DNA of 64,000 nt from CAG-390 sp964384555 (lineage in GTDB: Bacteria; Bacillota; Clostridia; Oscillospirales; CAG-272). Within the stretch, counting starts at the first letter, position 1, and every line of letters begins with the position of its first letter. The position numbers and the translations under genes were made by a program. The notes beneath the pieces are model-generated. The model saw only the letters and a list, made by a program, of their open reading frames with translations. It ran no database searches and was not told the origin of the DNA. The stretch is taken from NCBI GenBank assembly GCA_964384555.1, contig CAYLLA010000001.1, positions 186,001 through 250,000 on the forward strand, in the 5' to 3' direction. This document shows positions 53,002 to 60,285 of the stretch, in pieces.

Positions 53002-54423
53002 ATGACGGATCGAGTAAAAAAAGGATCTATGGGCTTTTTGGCGCTTATTATTGCGCCGTTTGTGATCTTTAATCCGGATCTGGCGATCGTGGACGTCCTG
53101 CCGGATCTGATAGGGTATTTTCTGATCGCTTTCGGCATCACGTCGCTGTCTTATATCTGCCCGCAGATAGAGGCGGCTCGGCCGCGATTTTTCGTGGCCG
53201 GCGTTGTGGAGCTTGCAAAGCTCGTTGCTATGTTTTTGATATTCGGACTTGCCAATCAAAACGAGCGGCCTGTTATGATACTGCTGGCGGTGTTTGCATT
53301 TGCCGTAGTTGAGCTGATAGTACTTGTGCCCGCATGGAACGGTCTTTTTGACGGTCTTTTGTATCTCGGAACAAGAACGGGGGCTATGGCACCGTACGCT
53401 TCGCGCCGCGGCAGAGTGACCATTACCGGCTATGCCAAAGCCGTGACAGGCGTGTTTTTGTTCTTCAAGCCTCTCTGCGCCGTGTTGCCGGAGTTTGCAT
53501 CCCTCACATCGGGCGGTTTTGATGAAACAAAGTTTGACTGGTATGAGTTCATAGGCCTCTTTCGCGAGTTTAGCATAATGCTTTCCGCGATAATGGGCAT
53601 TTTCTGGCTCATAGTTATCGAAAGATTTTTTATCAGACTTAAGCGTGACGGTGAGTATATCTCGGCGCTTCGCGCTAAATATGAAAGCGAGGTTTTGCCG
53701 GGGGACATTCGCTTTGTCAAACGCAGGATAAAAACAGCATTTGTTTTTTTGGCCGCCGCTTTCTTTTTTGAGATCGATTTTATGCTGGAATATAACAACG
53801 TGATCCCGGATGTGCTTGCCGCACTTTGCTTTGTGGCGTTTTTTGCGGTGCTTGGCGGGGGGCTTTACCGTCGCTGCAACATCGCACTGCCGATATCTAT
53901 CGTATATGTCCTGTCTGCGGGAATCGGCGATTGGCTGGGATATGATTTTAACAGCAGGTATTTCAACGCGCTCGTGTGGCAAAGCAGTGAGGTGCGCTCG
54001 GCATTCTTTGTGCGTTACACCTTTGTGATACTAAGTGCTGTTTTGTTCGTGGCCGTTACCTGTTTTGCGGCAGATGCACTGCGGCAGATAGTTTATGATC
54101 ACGCAGGCTTTATCGCCGAGAATACCGACCGTGCGTTTGTTGAAGCAAAGCTTTTGGAGATCCGCCGCTATCTTTACCGTTATATAAACGCCGTGGTGAT
54201 AATGACCGTGGTGTGTGCCATCAGCTTTTGCATAGGAGATATCATAATCACCCTTAACTCTTCTATATATGAGAGCATGGGCGTTATCTCCGGAACCATG
54301 CGGTCGCTGTCGAGCGTGTGGTGGATAATAAGTTCCGCTCTTTGCCTTATTAATTTCTTGATCCTACTTAAAACAAATTCCGAGATAGAAGCCGAGATCG
54401 AAAGCAGATATATGCTGAAATAA
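53002..54423 (+). CDS. unrecognised polytopic membrane protein with internal repeat (473 aa)
   Basis: About ten membrane helices. Residues 17-45 (PFVIFNPDLAIVDVLPDLIGYFLIAFGI) and residues 250-285 (EIDFMLEYNNVIPDVLAALCFVAFF) share an (I/V)x(N/D)x(L/I)PD(L/V) pattern, suggesting that the protein arose by duplication of a five-helix unit. Between lies a cytoplasmic region with charged residues (IRLKRDGEYISALRAKYESEV). The start follows AAGGAG. The paired small protein upstream has a matching N-terminal pattern. No known transporter signature was recognised. Confidence 0.72.
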   Translation: MTDRVKKGSMGFLALIIAPFVIFNPDLAIVDVLPDLIGYFLIAFGITSLSYICPQIEAARPRFFVAGVVELAKLVAMFLIFGLANQNERPVMILLAVFAFAVVELIVLVPAWNGLFDGLLYLGTRTGAMAPYASRRGRVTITGYAKAVTGVFLFFKPLCAVLPEFASLTSGGFDETKFDWYEFIGLFREFSIMLSAIMGIFWLIVIERFFIRLKRDGEYISALRAKYESEVLPGDIRFVKRRIKTAFVFLAAAFFFEIDFMLEYNNVIPDVLAALCFVAFFAVLGGGLYRRCNIALPISIVYVLSAGIGDWLGYDFNSRYFNALVWQSSEVRSAFFVRYTFVILSAVLFVAVTCFAADALRQIVYDHAGFIAENTDRAFVEAKLLEIRRYLYRYINAVVIMTVVCAISFCIGDIIITLNSSIYESMGVISGTMRSLSSVWWIISSALCLINFLILLKTNSEIEAEIESRYMLK

Positions 54424-54492
54424 AAATTAAAGCTGTATCTTGTTTGTTCCTCGGTGCAAAATAAAAAACAAGGATAAAGTTAACTAAACTCT

Positions 54493-56937
54493 ATGAATTA
54501 CGAACTTGTGGACCGCTATCTGGCGGCCAAAAGAAAACTTTTTGATAAAGCGTTGTCGGGGCTGAACCCGCAACAGCGTGATGCGGTGTTTACGATAAAC
54601 GGCCCTTTGCTTGTCATAGCCGGGGCGGGAAGCGGTAAGACCACCGTTCTTGTTCGCCGAATTGCGCAGATCATCAGATACGGTAACGCGTATTACTCGG
54701 ATAAACTGCCGGGAGATCTCTCTCCAGCCTATGTCTCGGATCTTGAATCCGCCGCCGAGCTCTCGCCGGAGGATATAGAACCTATACTTGATGAGTTTGC
54801 ATGCGATCAGGCGGTGCCATGGAGCGTTTTGGCTATAACCTTTACAAATAAGGCCGCAAATGAAATAAAGGCGCGTATATCCGCTATGTTCAACGATCCG
54901 GACATCGCATCAGATATCTGGGCGGGTACCTTCCATTCTATTTGCATGCGTATCATACGCAAGTACGCGGATAGGCTCGGATACACTTCAAACGTTACGA
55001 TATACGATACCGACGATCAAAAAAAGGCGCTCGTATCTGCCATGAAAACGGCAAATGTTGATGATAAGCAATTTCCGATAAAAACAGTTGCGAACGCGAT
55101 CAGCCGCGCCAAAGAAAAACTCATCACGGCCGAGGCATATGCTGCAGAGGCAGGCGGGTATCGTGAGCGCGAATTTGCCAAGGTGTACTCTGTTTATCAA
55201 TCCATGCTCAAAAAATCAAATGCAATGGATTTTGATGACATTATAATGCAAACGGTGATCCTGCTCCGCGAAAATGATGATGTGCGGCAGTATTACGCGC
55301 ATAAATTTAAATATGTTTGCGTTGACGAGTACCAGGATACAAACCTGGCGCAGTTTGAGCTTTGTTCGCTGTTTGCATCAGAGTGGCGCAATATAATGGT
55401 CGTCGGCGATGACGATCAAAGTATATATCGCTTCCGCGGAGCTACCATCGAGAATATACTTTCATTTGATAGGACATATGCCGATGCCAAGGTCATAAAG
55501 CTTGAGCAAAATTATCGTTCAACATCAAATATACTAAATGCCGCAAACGCGGTCATTAGTAAAAATGATTCAAGGCATAAAAAAACGCTTTGGACCTCAA
55601 ACGATCCGGGTGCGCTCATCTCATACCGCACAACGGATGACCAAATGGCCGAGTCCCGCACGATAGCGGATATCATACTAAAACATATTGCCACCGATAA
55701 GTATACATACCGTGATTTTGCCGTCCTTTATCGTGTGAATGCACAGGCCAGCAATATCGAACGTACATTTGCAAAAAGCGGAATACCGTATAGGATATAC
55801 GGCGGCGTGCGTTTTGCCGATCGTAAGGAGATACGCGACACCGTGGCCTATCTGCAACTGATAAATAACCACTCTGACCGCGAAAGATTGCTCCGTATCA
55901 TTAACGAGCCCAAGCGAAAGATAGGTGCCAAAACCATCGAGGCGTTGGCGGATATCGCCGCCGAGCAGGGAATATCCATGTTTGATGTAATGTCGCGTGC
56001 ATCCTCCTATACATCGCTTTTGCGTGTTGCGCCGATACTTGAGCAGTTTGCCGCAACGATAAACGAGCTGACCGAGATATTGGCAATGGGCTGTCCCCTC
56101 GATGCCTTTGTGCGGCAGGTGCTTGATAAAACAGGCTACATGCATATGCTTGAGTCCGCAGGCAAGGAGGAAGCCGACCGCGTTGACAACGTAAACGAGT
56201 TTATATCCGGTATCATGGAGTATATGAAGTCGACTGACGAGCCGACACTTACCGGCTTTTTGGAGGAGAACGCGCTGGTAGCGGATGTTGACCGCTTTGA
56301 CGAGAACGCCGATGCAGTCGTTTTGATGACGATACACTCCGCCAAGGGTCTTGAGTTCCCGGTGGTACTGTTGCCGGGTATGGAGGAGGGAATATTCCCG
56401 TCCTTGCAAGCACTGGCAGAGCCCGCGGAGCTTGAGGAAGAGCGCAGACTGGCGTATGTGGCGATAACAAGAGCCAAAAATGAGTTGTTCATCCTGCGTG
56501 CAAAAATGCGCACAATGTACGGCCGCACGCAATTTAATGCGCCGTCACGCTTTATAGATGATATCCCGCCGGAGTATATCAACGAAGAACGCGAATATGA
56601 GCGGGATAACATTCCGGACGGTAAAGTCCCATTTAGGGCATCCTTTGACGAGGAGGGCAATGTTACCTACTCCTCAAGCGCTATGCGCCCGACAAGCTCA
56701 CGCCCCAAGATGTCATCCATCTCTCAGGATAGGCTTACGGTAAACAAGACTGCCGCACCCAAGAGAAGCGCCGTGGAAAGCTTTGATTCGGGCGACAGGG
56801 TGCTACACCCGGTCTTTGGAGAGGGTGAGGTCATATCCGTCAAGCAGATGGGAGCGGATCGCCTTTATGAGGTCGTGTTTGACCGTGTCGGAACAAAAAA
56901 GCTTATGGGCAGTTACGCAAAGCTCCGTAAGGCATAA
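54493..56937 (+). CDS. pcrA: ATP-dependent DNA helicase PcrA/UvrD
   Basis: Superfamily I 3'-5' helicase in repair and rolling-circle replication. 814 residues: Q-motif LNPQQRDAV, Walker A AGAGSGKTTVL, ITFTNKAANEIKAR, Walker B CVDEYQDTN, GDDDQSIYRFRGA, QNYRS, and motifs V/VI MTIHSAKGLEFP, VAITRAK. The first domain has a 60-residue insertion (residues 60-110) of acidic character relative to Bacillus PcrA. The C-terminus carries a Tudor-like domain (SGDRVLHPVFGEGEV...LYEVVFDRVG) as in PcrA that binds RNA polymerase. Monocistronic, followed by a terminator. Confidence 0.94.
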   Translation: MNYELVDRYLAAKRKLFDKALSGLNPQQRDAVFTINGPLLVIAGAGSGKTTVLVRRIAQIIRYGNAYYSDKLPGDLSPAYVSDLESAAELSPEDIEPILDEFACDQAVPWSVLAITFTNKAANEIKARISAMFNDPDIASDIWAGTFHSICMRIIRKYADRLGYTSNVTIYDTDDQKKALVSAMKTANVDDKQFPIKTVANAISRAKEKLITAEAYAAEAGGYREREFAKVYSVYQSMLKKSNAMDFDDIIMQTVILLRENDDVRQYYAHKFKYVCVDEYQDTNLAQFELCSLFASEWRNIMVVGDDDQSIYRFRGATIENILSFDRTYADAKVIKLEQNYRSTSNILNAANAVISKNDSRHKKTLWTSNDPGALISYRTTDDQMAESRTIADIILKHIATDKYTYRDFAVLYRVNAQASNIERTFAKSGIPYRIYGGVRFADRKEIRDTVAYLQLINNHSDRERLLRIINEPKRKIGAKTIEALADIAAEQGISMFDVMSRASSYTSLLRVAPILEQFAATINELTEILAMGCPLDAFVRQVLDKTGYMHMLESAGKEEADRVDNVNEFISGIMEYMKSTDEPTLTGFLEENALVADVDRFDENADAVVLMTIHSAKGLEFPVVLLPGMEEGIFPSLQALAEPAELEEERRLAYVAITRAKNELFILRAKMRTMYGRTQFNAPSRFIDDIPPEYINEEREYERDNIPDGKVPFRASFDEEGNVTYSSSAMRPTSSRPKMSSISQDRLTVNKTAAPKRSAVESFDSGDRVLHPVFGEGEVISVKQMGADRLYEVVFDRVGTKKLMGSYAKLRKA

Positions 56938-56982
56938 ACGGTTGCAAAGTATAGTCTTTGCCACGCGTACAATCAAAAAACG

Positions 56983-57015
56983 AACAGGCATGACCGAGGT
57001 CATGCCTGTTTGTTT
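56983..57015. terminator. bidirectional terminator between pcrA and metI
   Basis: 12-bp stem AACAGGCATGAC / GTCATGCCTGTT with a 4-nt loop; TGTTTACT follows on the plus side and CGTTTTTTG on the minus side. Confidence 0.85.
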
Positions 57016-57070
57016 ACTGTCTGATTTTTTATTAATGATACTATTATACTATTGACTATTGCAAAAAAAC

Positions 57071-57772
57071 TTATCTCAATCTCTTATCAAGCTTGCGGGA
57101 TAGATATGTGCCAAGGCTTTGGAATATCTGCACCATCACGATCAGCAGTATAACAGTCAAAATTATCACGGGGTAATTGTAACGGTTGTAGCCTATCATG
57201 ATAGCTATGTTTCCAAGTCCGCCGCCGCCTATCGCTCCGCTCATTGCGGTATAACCGAGGATGGTCGTGATCGCAATTGCGGCATTGGATATAAGGGAGG
57301 GAACGCTCTCGGGTATCATCACCTTGGTAATGATCTGCAAAGGGGAGGCGCCCATGCTTTGGGCGGCTTCTATAATATTGGGGTCTACCTCGCGCAAGCT
57401 GCCCTCAACGAGTCTTGCTACAAACGGGAACGCGGCAATAACGAGCGGCACTATCGATGCTACAGATCCTATTGTCGTTCCAACGATCAGCCTTGTGAGC
57501 GGGAAGACAACAACGATGAGTATAATAAAGGGAACAGAGCGCAAAAGATTAACGATCGCATTTATCAGCTTCATGAGCCAAGCGGGGAGGGGCAGAACAC
57601 CGTCGCGGTCGCCGCACACAAGCAAAACGCCAAGCGGCAGGCCTATGAGAAATGCAAAAAACGTTGAGACCACGGTGACATAAAAGGTCTCCCAAATAGC
57701 AAACGGAATATCATTCTTCAATAGCTCAAGTGCATATTTGAGCTTTTCGATCGTGAACATATTACCTGTCAT
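57071..57772 (-). CDS. metI: methionine ABC transporter permease MetI
   Basis: 233 residues with five membrane helices. The EAA loop that couples to the ATPase is VEGSLREVDPNIIEAAQSMGASPLQIITKVMIPES. The central GLPLGVLLV, LLRSVPFIILIVVVFPLTRLIVG and TTILGYTAMSGAIGGGGLGN segments are typical of MetI. The ATG begins one base after the metN stop and is preceded by GGAGG inside metN, so translation is coupled. It forms the membrane pore of the methionine importer. Confidence 0.94.
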   Translation of the reverse strand: MTGNMFTIEKLKYALELLKNDIPFAIWETFYVTVVSTFFAFLIGLPLGVLLVCGDRDGVLPLPAWLMKLINAIVNLLRSVPFIILIVVVFPLTRLIVGTTIGSVASIVPLVIAAFPFVARLVEGSLREVDPNIIEAAQSMGASPLQIITKVMIPESVPSLISNAAIAITTILGYTAMSGAIGGGGLGNIAIMIGYNRYNYPVIILTVILLIVMVQIFQSLGTYLSRKLDKRLR

Positions 57773-57773
57773 G

Positions 57774-58772
57774 TCAGACCTCCTCCACCGTTACATTTTC
57801 TATCGCGCCAAGGTATTCTTTAACGGTCGATGTTTTTTCCTTGCCGCCGGGAACGCCAATGAGCATAGAGCCGTATGTTTTATCGTCTATCGTTCTTGTG
57901 GATGCCGAAACGATATTAACAAGCAGGTTGCGCTCCTGTGCCATTTTGGCTATCCAAGGAGTGCTCGCGGCCATAGCCCCGTTAAATACTATGCGCAGGC
58001 GCTGTTCGTGCTGAGGGTTGGATACACACTCGTCAGCACCGTTCGGGAACACGAGCCGTCTTGCGGCGGCAGAGCGCGGGCTGGCAAATACAGTTCCCAC
58101 AGGGCCGCTTTCGACTATCTCACCGTTATCTATTATCGCAACATGTGAGCAGATCTCTTCAACAACGCTCATCTGGTGGGTGATAACGATAACGGTAATG
58201 CCAAGGCGCTTGTTGATCTCGCGTATCAGTGCAAGGATCGAGTGAGTTGTATTCGGGTCAAGCGCGCTCGTTGCTTCATCGCAAAGCAAGACCTTGGGGT
58301 CGGTCGCCAGCGCACGCGCTATTGCTATGCGTTGCTTTTGACCGCCGGAAAGCTGTGCGGGATAGGCTTTTGCTTTATCGGGCAGACCGACAAGCTCCAA
58401 CAGCTCCCTCGCACGCGCCTCTGCTTTGTCGCGGGGGACGCCCGCAAGCTCCATGGGAAAGCAAATATTTTTGAGGCAATTCTTTTGCATCAAAAGATTA
58501 AAGCCCTGGAATATCATCGTTATATTTCTGCGGGCGGAACGAAGCCCTGCGGGGGTGAGGGATGTCATGCTGACACCGTCTATCACCACGTCGCCGGATG
58601 TTGGTCTTTCAAGCAGATTGATGCATCTGACAAGTGTGCTTTTTCCTGCTCCGCTCATGCCGATGATACCGAAAATATCACCTTTATTTATTGTAAGATC
58701 GATGTTGTGTAAGGCTTCAATTTTGCCGCCCGGACCGTCAAACGTTTTGCATAGTTGTTTTATTTCAATCAT
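57774..58772 (-). CDS. metN: methionine ABC transporter ATP-binding protein MetN with NIL domain
   Basis: 332 residues. Walker A GMSGAGKST (38-46), Q-loop FQGFNLL, ABC signature LSGGQKQRIAIARAL, Walker B VLLCDEATSALD and H-loop ITHQM. The C-terminal NIL domain (residues 255-332, RIVFNGAMAASTPWIAKMAQERNL...) binds methionine in the family and shuts the transporter when the internal pool is high. Its presence supports a methionine-type substrate. Located between metQ and metI, as in the standard operon. Confidence 0.95.
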   Translation of the reverse strand: MIEIKQLCKTFDGPGGKIEALHNIDLTINKGDIFGIIGMSGAGKSTLVRCINLLERPTSGDVVIDGVSMTSLTPAGLRSARRNITMIFQGFNLLMQKNCLKNICFPMELAGVPRDKAEARARELLELVGLPDKAKAYPAQLSGGQKQRIAIARALATDPKVLLCDEATSALDPNTTHSILALIREINKRLGITVIVITHQMSVVEEICSHVAIIDNGEIVESGPVGTVFASPRSAAARRLVFPNGADECVSNPQHEQRLRIVFNGAMAASTPWIAKMAQERNLLVNIVSASTRTIDDKTYGSMLIGVPGGKEKTSTVKEYLGAIENVTVEEV

Positions 58773-58873
58773 AACTCCGCTCGCTTTGCTTTTTTATTGT
58801 TGCCGGCACCGCGGTCACTGGTCTTGCTTGTGACCGATAGTGTGTTGCCGAATGAACCTATATGCCGCGCTCA

Positions 58874-58902
58874 GCCACGCAGAGCCCCGGGGCCTGCGTG
58901 GC
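58874..58902 (-). other. stable hairpin between metQ and metN
   Basis: GCCACGCAG / CTGCGTGGC with an inner GCCCC/GGGGC helix, one bulged base and no T run, sitting in the 162-nt gap after the metQ stop. It may protect the metQ mRNA and raise binding-protein levels over metNI, as in other importer operons. Confidence 0.6.
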
Positions 58903-58934
58903 AGTGCTGTTTTGATCTGTTATGGAGTTTGGGA

Positions 58935-59786
58935 TCACTTCTTGAGCTCGTCAAGAGACTTGTGAGAGCTTGAATAAACGCCCATCGGCTCAACGTGTAC
59001 AGCGGAGATAGATACTATGTGAGTACCGTTCTCAACGTTAAAGTTATCAAGGTAGGGTGCGTGCTGGAAGTAGTTTGCATCGCACTCGCCGCTCTCAACA
59101 ACAGTATTGGGAACAACGTAATCGGAGAGGACGTTTATCTCAAGGGTTATACCCTTGTCTGCAAGGATCGCCTTGGCCTCCTCAAGTATCTCGGCGTGGG
59201 GTGTGGGGGAGGCGGCTACCTTTACTGTCTTGCCGGCAAGTGCGGCATAGTCAACAGTGGAGTCATAACCGTCGGTGGTGTTATCGATGGTGCTGATAAC
59301 AGAGCCGGAATATTTTGAAGTAATGAAATTTTTAACTCTTTCACTTTCAAGTGCGGCCTTGAGCGCCTTGATGATGGGATCGTTCTCGCGACCCTCTTTT
59401 ACCGCCAAAATGTTGGCATATGCAGAATAAGAGCCTTCGATGGCAACCGAATCTTTGGTGGGGTTAAGACCTGCGGAGATCGCATAGTTGGAGTTGATAA
59501 CGGCAAAATCAACATCGGTGAGGACGTTGGGGAGAGCTGCGGCCTCTATCTCACGGAATGTGATGCCGTAGGGGTTTTCCGCAATATCCTTAACGGTTGC
59601 GGTGATGCCCGCACCCTCTTTGAGCTTGATGATGCCATTGGCTTCAAGCAGAAGAAGTGCGCGTGCTTCGTTGGTGGAATCGTTTGGAACTGCAATAACA
59701 GGGCCGCTGTTGCCGCAGGATGTGAGAGAGAAGAGCGTGCAAAGCACTAAAATTGAGGCGAGGATGAGAGAGAGTGATCTTTTCAT
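58935..59786 (-). CDS. metQ: methionine-binding lipoprotein MetQ, circularly permuted
   Basis: 283 residues with a signal peptide and perfect lipobox LTSC (lipidated Cys24). Canonical MetQ runs: IKVG-type strand, YVLPN, DANxFQH, EPMG, SLDELK, then IAxPNDPTN, AVINxNYA, SPYAN, and the C-terminus. Here the order is reversed: residues 28-166 hold IAVPNDSTNEARALLLL, VDFAVINSNYAISAGLNP and SAYANILAV (normally last), followed by a 19-residue linker (167-185), then residues 186-283 hold KTVKVAASPTPHAEIL, YVVPNTVV, DANYFQHAPYL, HVEPMGVYSS and SLDELKK (normally first). Both lobes are complete and the cut lies at the interlobe hinge. AAGGAGC precedes the ATG. Confidence 0.95.
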   Translation of the reverse strand: MKRSLSLILASILVLCTLFSLTSCGNSGPVIAVPNDSTNEARALLLLEANGIIKLKEGAGITATVKDIAENPYGITFREIEAAALPNVLTDVDFAVINSNYAISAGLNPTKDSVAIEGSYSAYANILAVKEGRENDPIIKALKAALESERVKNFITSKYSGSVISTIDNTTDGYDSTVDYAALAGKTVKVAASPTPHAEILEEAKAILADKGITLEINVLSDYVVPNTVVESGECDANYFQHAPYLDNFNVENGTHIVSISAVHVEPMGVYSSSHKSLDELKK

Positions 59787-59823
59787 GATTTTTTTTGCTC
59801 CTTGTTTGAAAGAATAATATATT

Positions 59824-59858
59824 AAAAAGGGGAACGCCCGATTGCGTTCCCCTTTTTT
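59824..59858 (-). terminator. intrinsic terminator between the Met/Cys-rich leader ORF and metQ (candidate attenuator)
   Basis: On the minus strand AAAAAGGGGAACGC - 6-nt loop - GCGTTCCCCTTTTT, a perfect stem with its U run. It lies 11 nt after the leader-ORF stop and 37 nt before metQ, leaving no room for a metQ promoter, so metQ must be reached by read-through or antitermination. Confidence 0.92.
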
Positions 59859-59869
59859 GACACTGCGGA

Positions 59870-59995
59870 TCAAAGATCCTTTATATCTACCCCGGAAGGC
59901 TGCAATTCGGAAATATAGGCGCGACAAAACATGCACATGGAGCACATGCACATCGACATCATCATATCCATTGCAGTGTTGGCACAACGGTTCAT
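59870..59995 (-). CDS. Met/Cys-rich 41-residue peptide, likely attenuation leader of metQNI
   Basis: Begins with a perfect Shine-Dalgarno AAAGGAGG 7 nt before the ATG. The peptide is MNRCANTAMDMMMSMCMCSM, then CMFCRAY..., ending KDL. Nine of 41 residues are Met (1, 9, 11-13, 15, 17, 20, 22) and five are Cys (4, 16, 18, 21, 24). The dense Met codons sit in positions 9-22, where a ribosome short of Met-tRNA would stall; a terminator follows 11 nt after the stop. A ribosome-mediated attenuator is the simplest reading. A metal-binding or modified peptide is the main alternative, as no antiterminator helix was found by eye. Confidence 0.8.
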   Translation of the reverse strand: MNRCANTAMDMMMSMCMCSMCMFCRAYISELQPSGVDIKDL

Positions 59996-60026
59996 GATGT
60001 TTCCTCCTTTTTCCGACAGTAATTTT

Positions 60027-60064
60027 GATGTGTGTATTTTACCACACATCCGCGCATCTGTCAA
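60027..60064 (-). promoter_or_regulatory. promoter of the met leader/metQNI with palindromic operator over the -10
   Basis: Minus strand TTGACA (60064-60059) and TAAAAT (60041-60036), 17-bp spacer, TG one base before the -10. The -10 lies at the centre of a perfect palindrome GATGTGTG-N8-CACACATC (60027-60050), a likely repressor site. The predicted start is near 60029, 34 nt upstream of the leader ATG. Confidence 0.82.
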
Positions 60065-60165
60065 TAGGTTTTTTAATGTTTTTTCTTTTTGCTCGCCTTT
60101 TTGTTTAAATTGTGTAATTTGCAGACGGTAAAACTGCAAAATGCGTGCGCATTGACGTGGTTGTG

Positions 60166-60193
60166 ACACTCAAAAGTCTCACGGCATATAATA
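60166..60193 (+). promoter_or_regulatory. candidate sporulation (sigma-K-type) promoter of dpaAB
   Basis: CATATAATA (60185-60193) matches the sigma-K -10 (CATAnnnTA) with an AC 17 nt upstream (60166-60167), fitting late mother-cell expression of dipicolinate genes. The same bases also fit sigma-A (GTGACA, 18-bp spacer, TATAAT), so the sigma factor is unsettled. Confidence 0.5.
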
Positions 60194-60285
60194 TAACAGC
60201 GGCTCGATAATGCCGGCTGGTACAGCTTGTTTTTCTGTTTTTTTCGGTACGGCGCGGGAGAGCCTGAAAGTGAGGCCGATATGAT

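Noticed and set aside
52987..53982. Long open reading frame antisense to the 473-aa membrane-protein gene
   Set aside because: Lysine/histidine-rich translation with no domain, no ribosome site; it is the mirror of the strong codon bias of the real gene.
55678..56532. 284-codon open frame antisense to pcrA
   Set aside because: No recognisable protein pattern, and it lies wholly inside a conserved helicase gene.
58935..59786. MetQ as two gene fragments or a broken pseudogene
   Set aside because: One uninterrupted frame with signal peptide, lipobox, ribosome site and both complete halves; circular permutation fits better.
59870..59995. SCIFF-type or other radical-SAM-modified Cys peptide
   Set aside because: The spacing and Met content do not match SCIFF, and no radical-SAM maturase or peptidase gene is adjacent; a leader peptide fits the context.
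59787..60064. SAM riboswitch or T-box before metQ
   Set aside because: The leader is short, filled by the ORF and terminator; no SAM-aptamer K-turn or T-box AGGGUGGNACCGCG-like motif seen.
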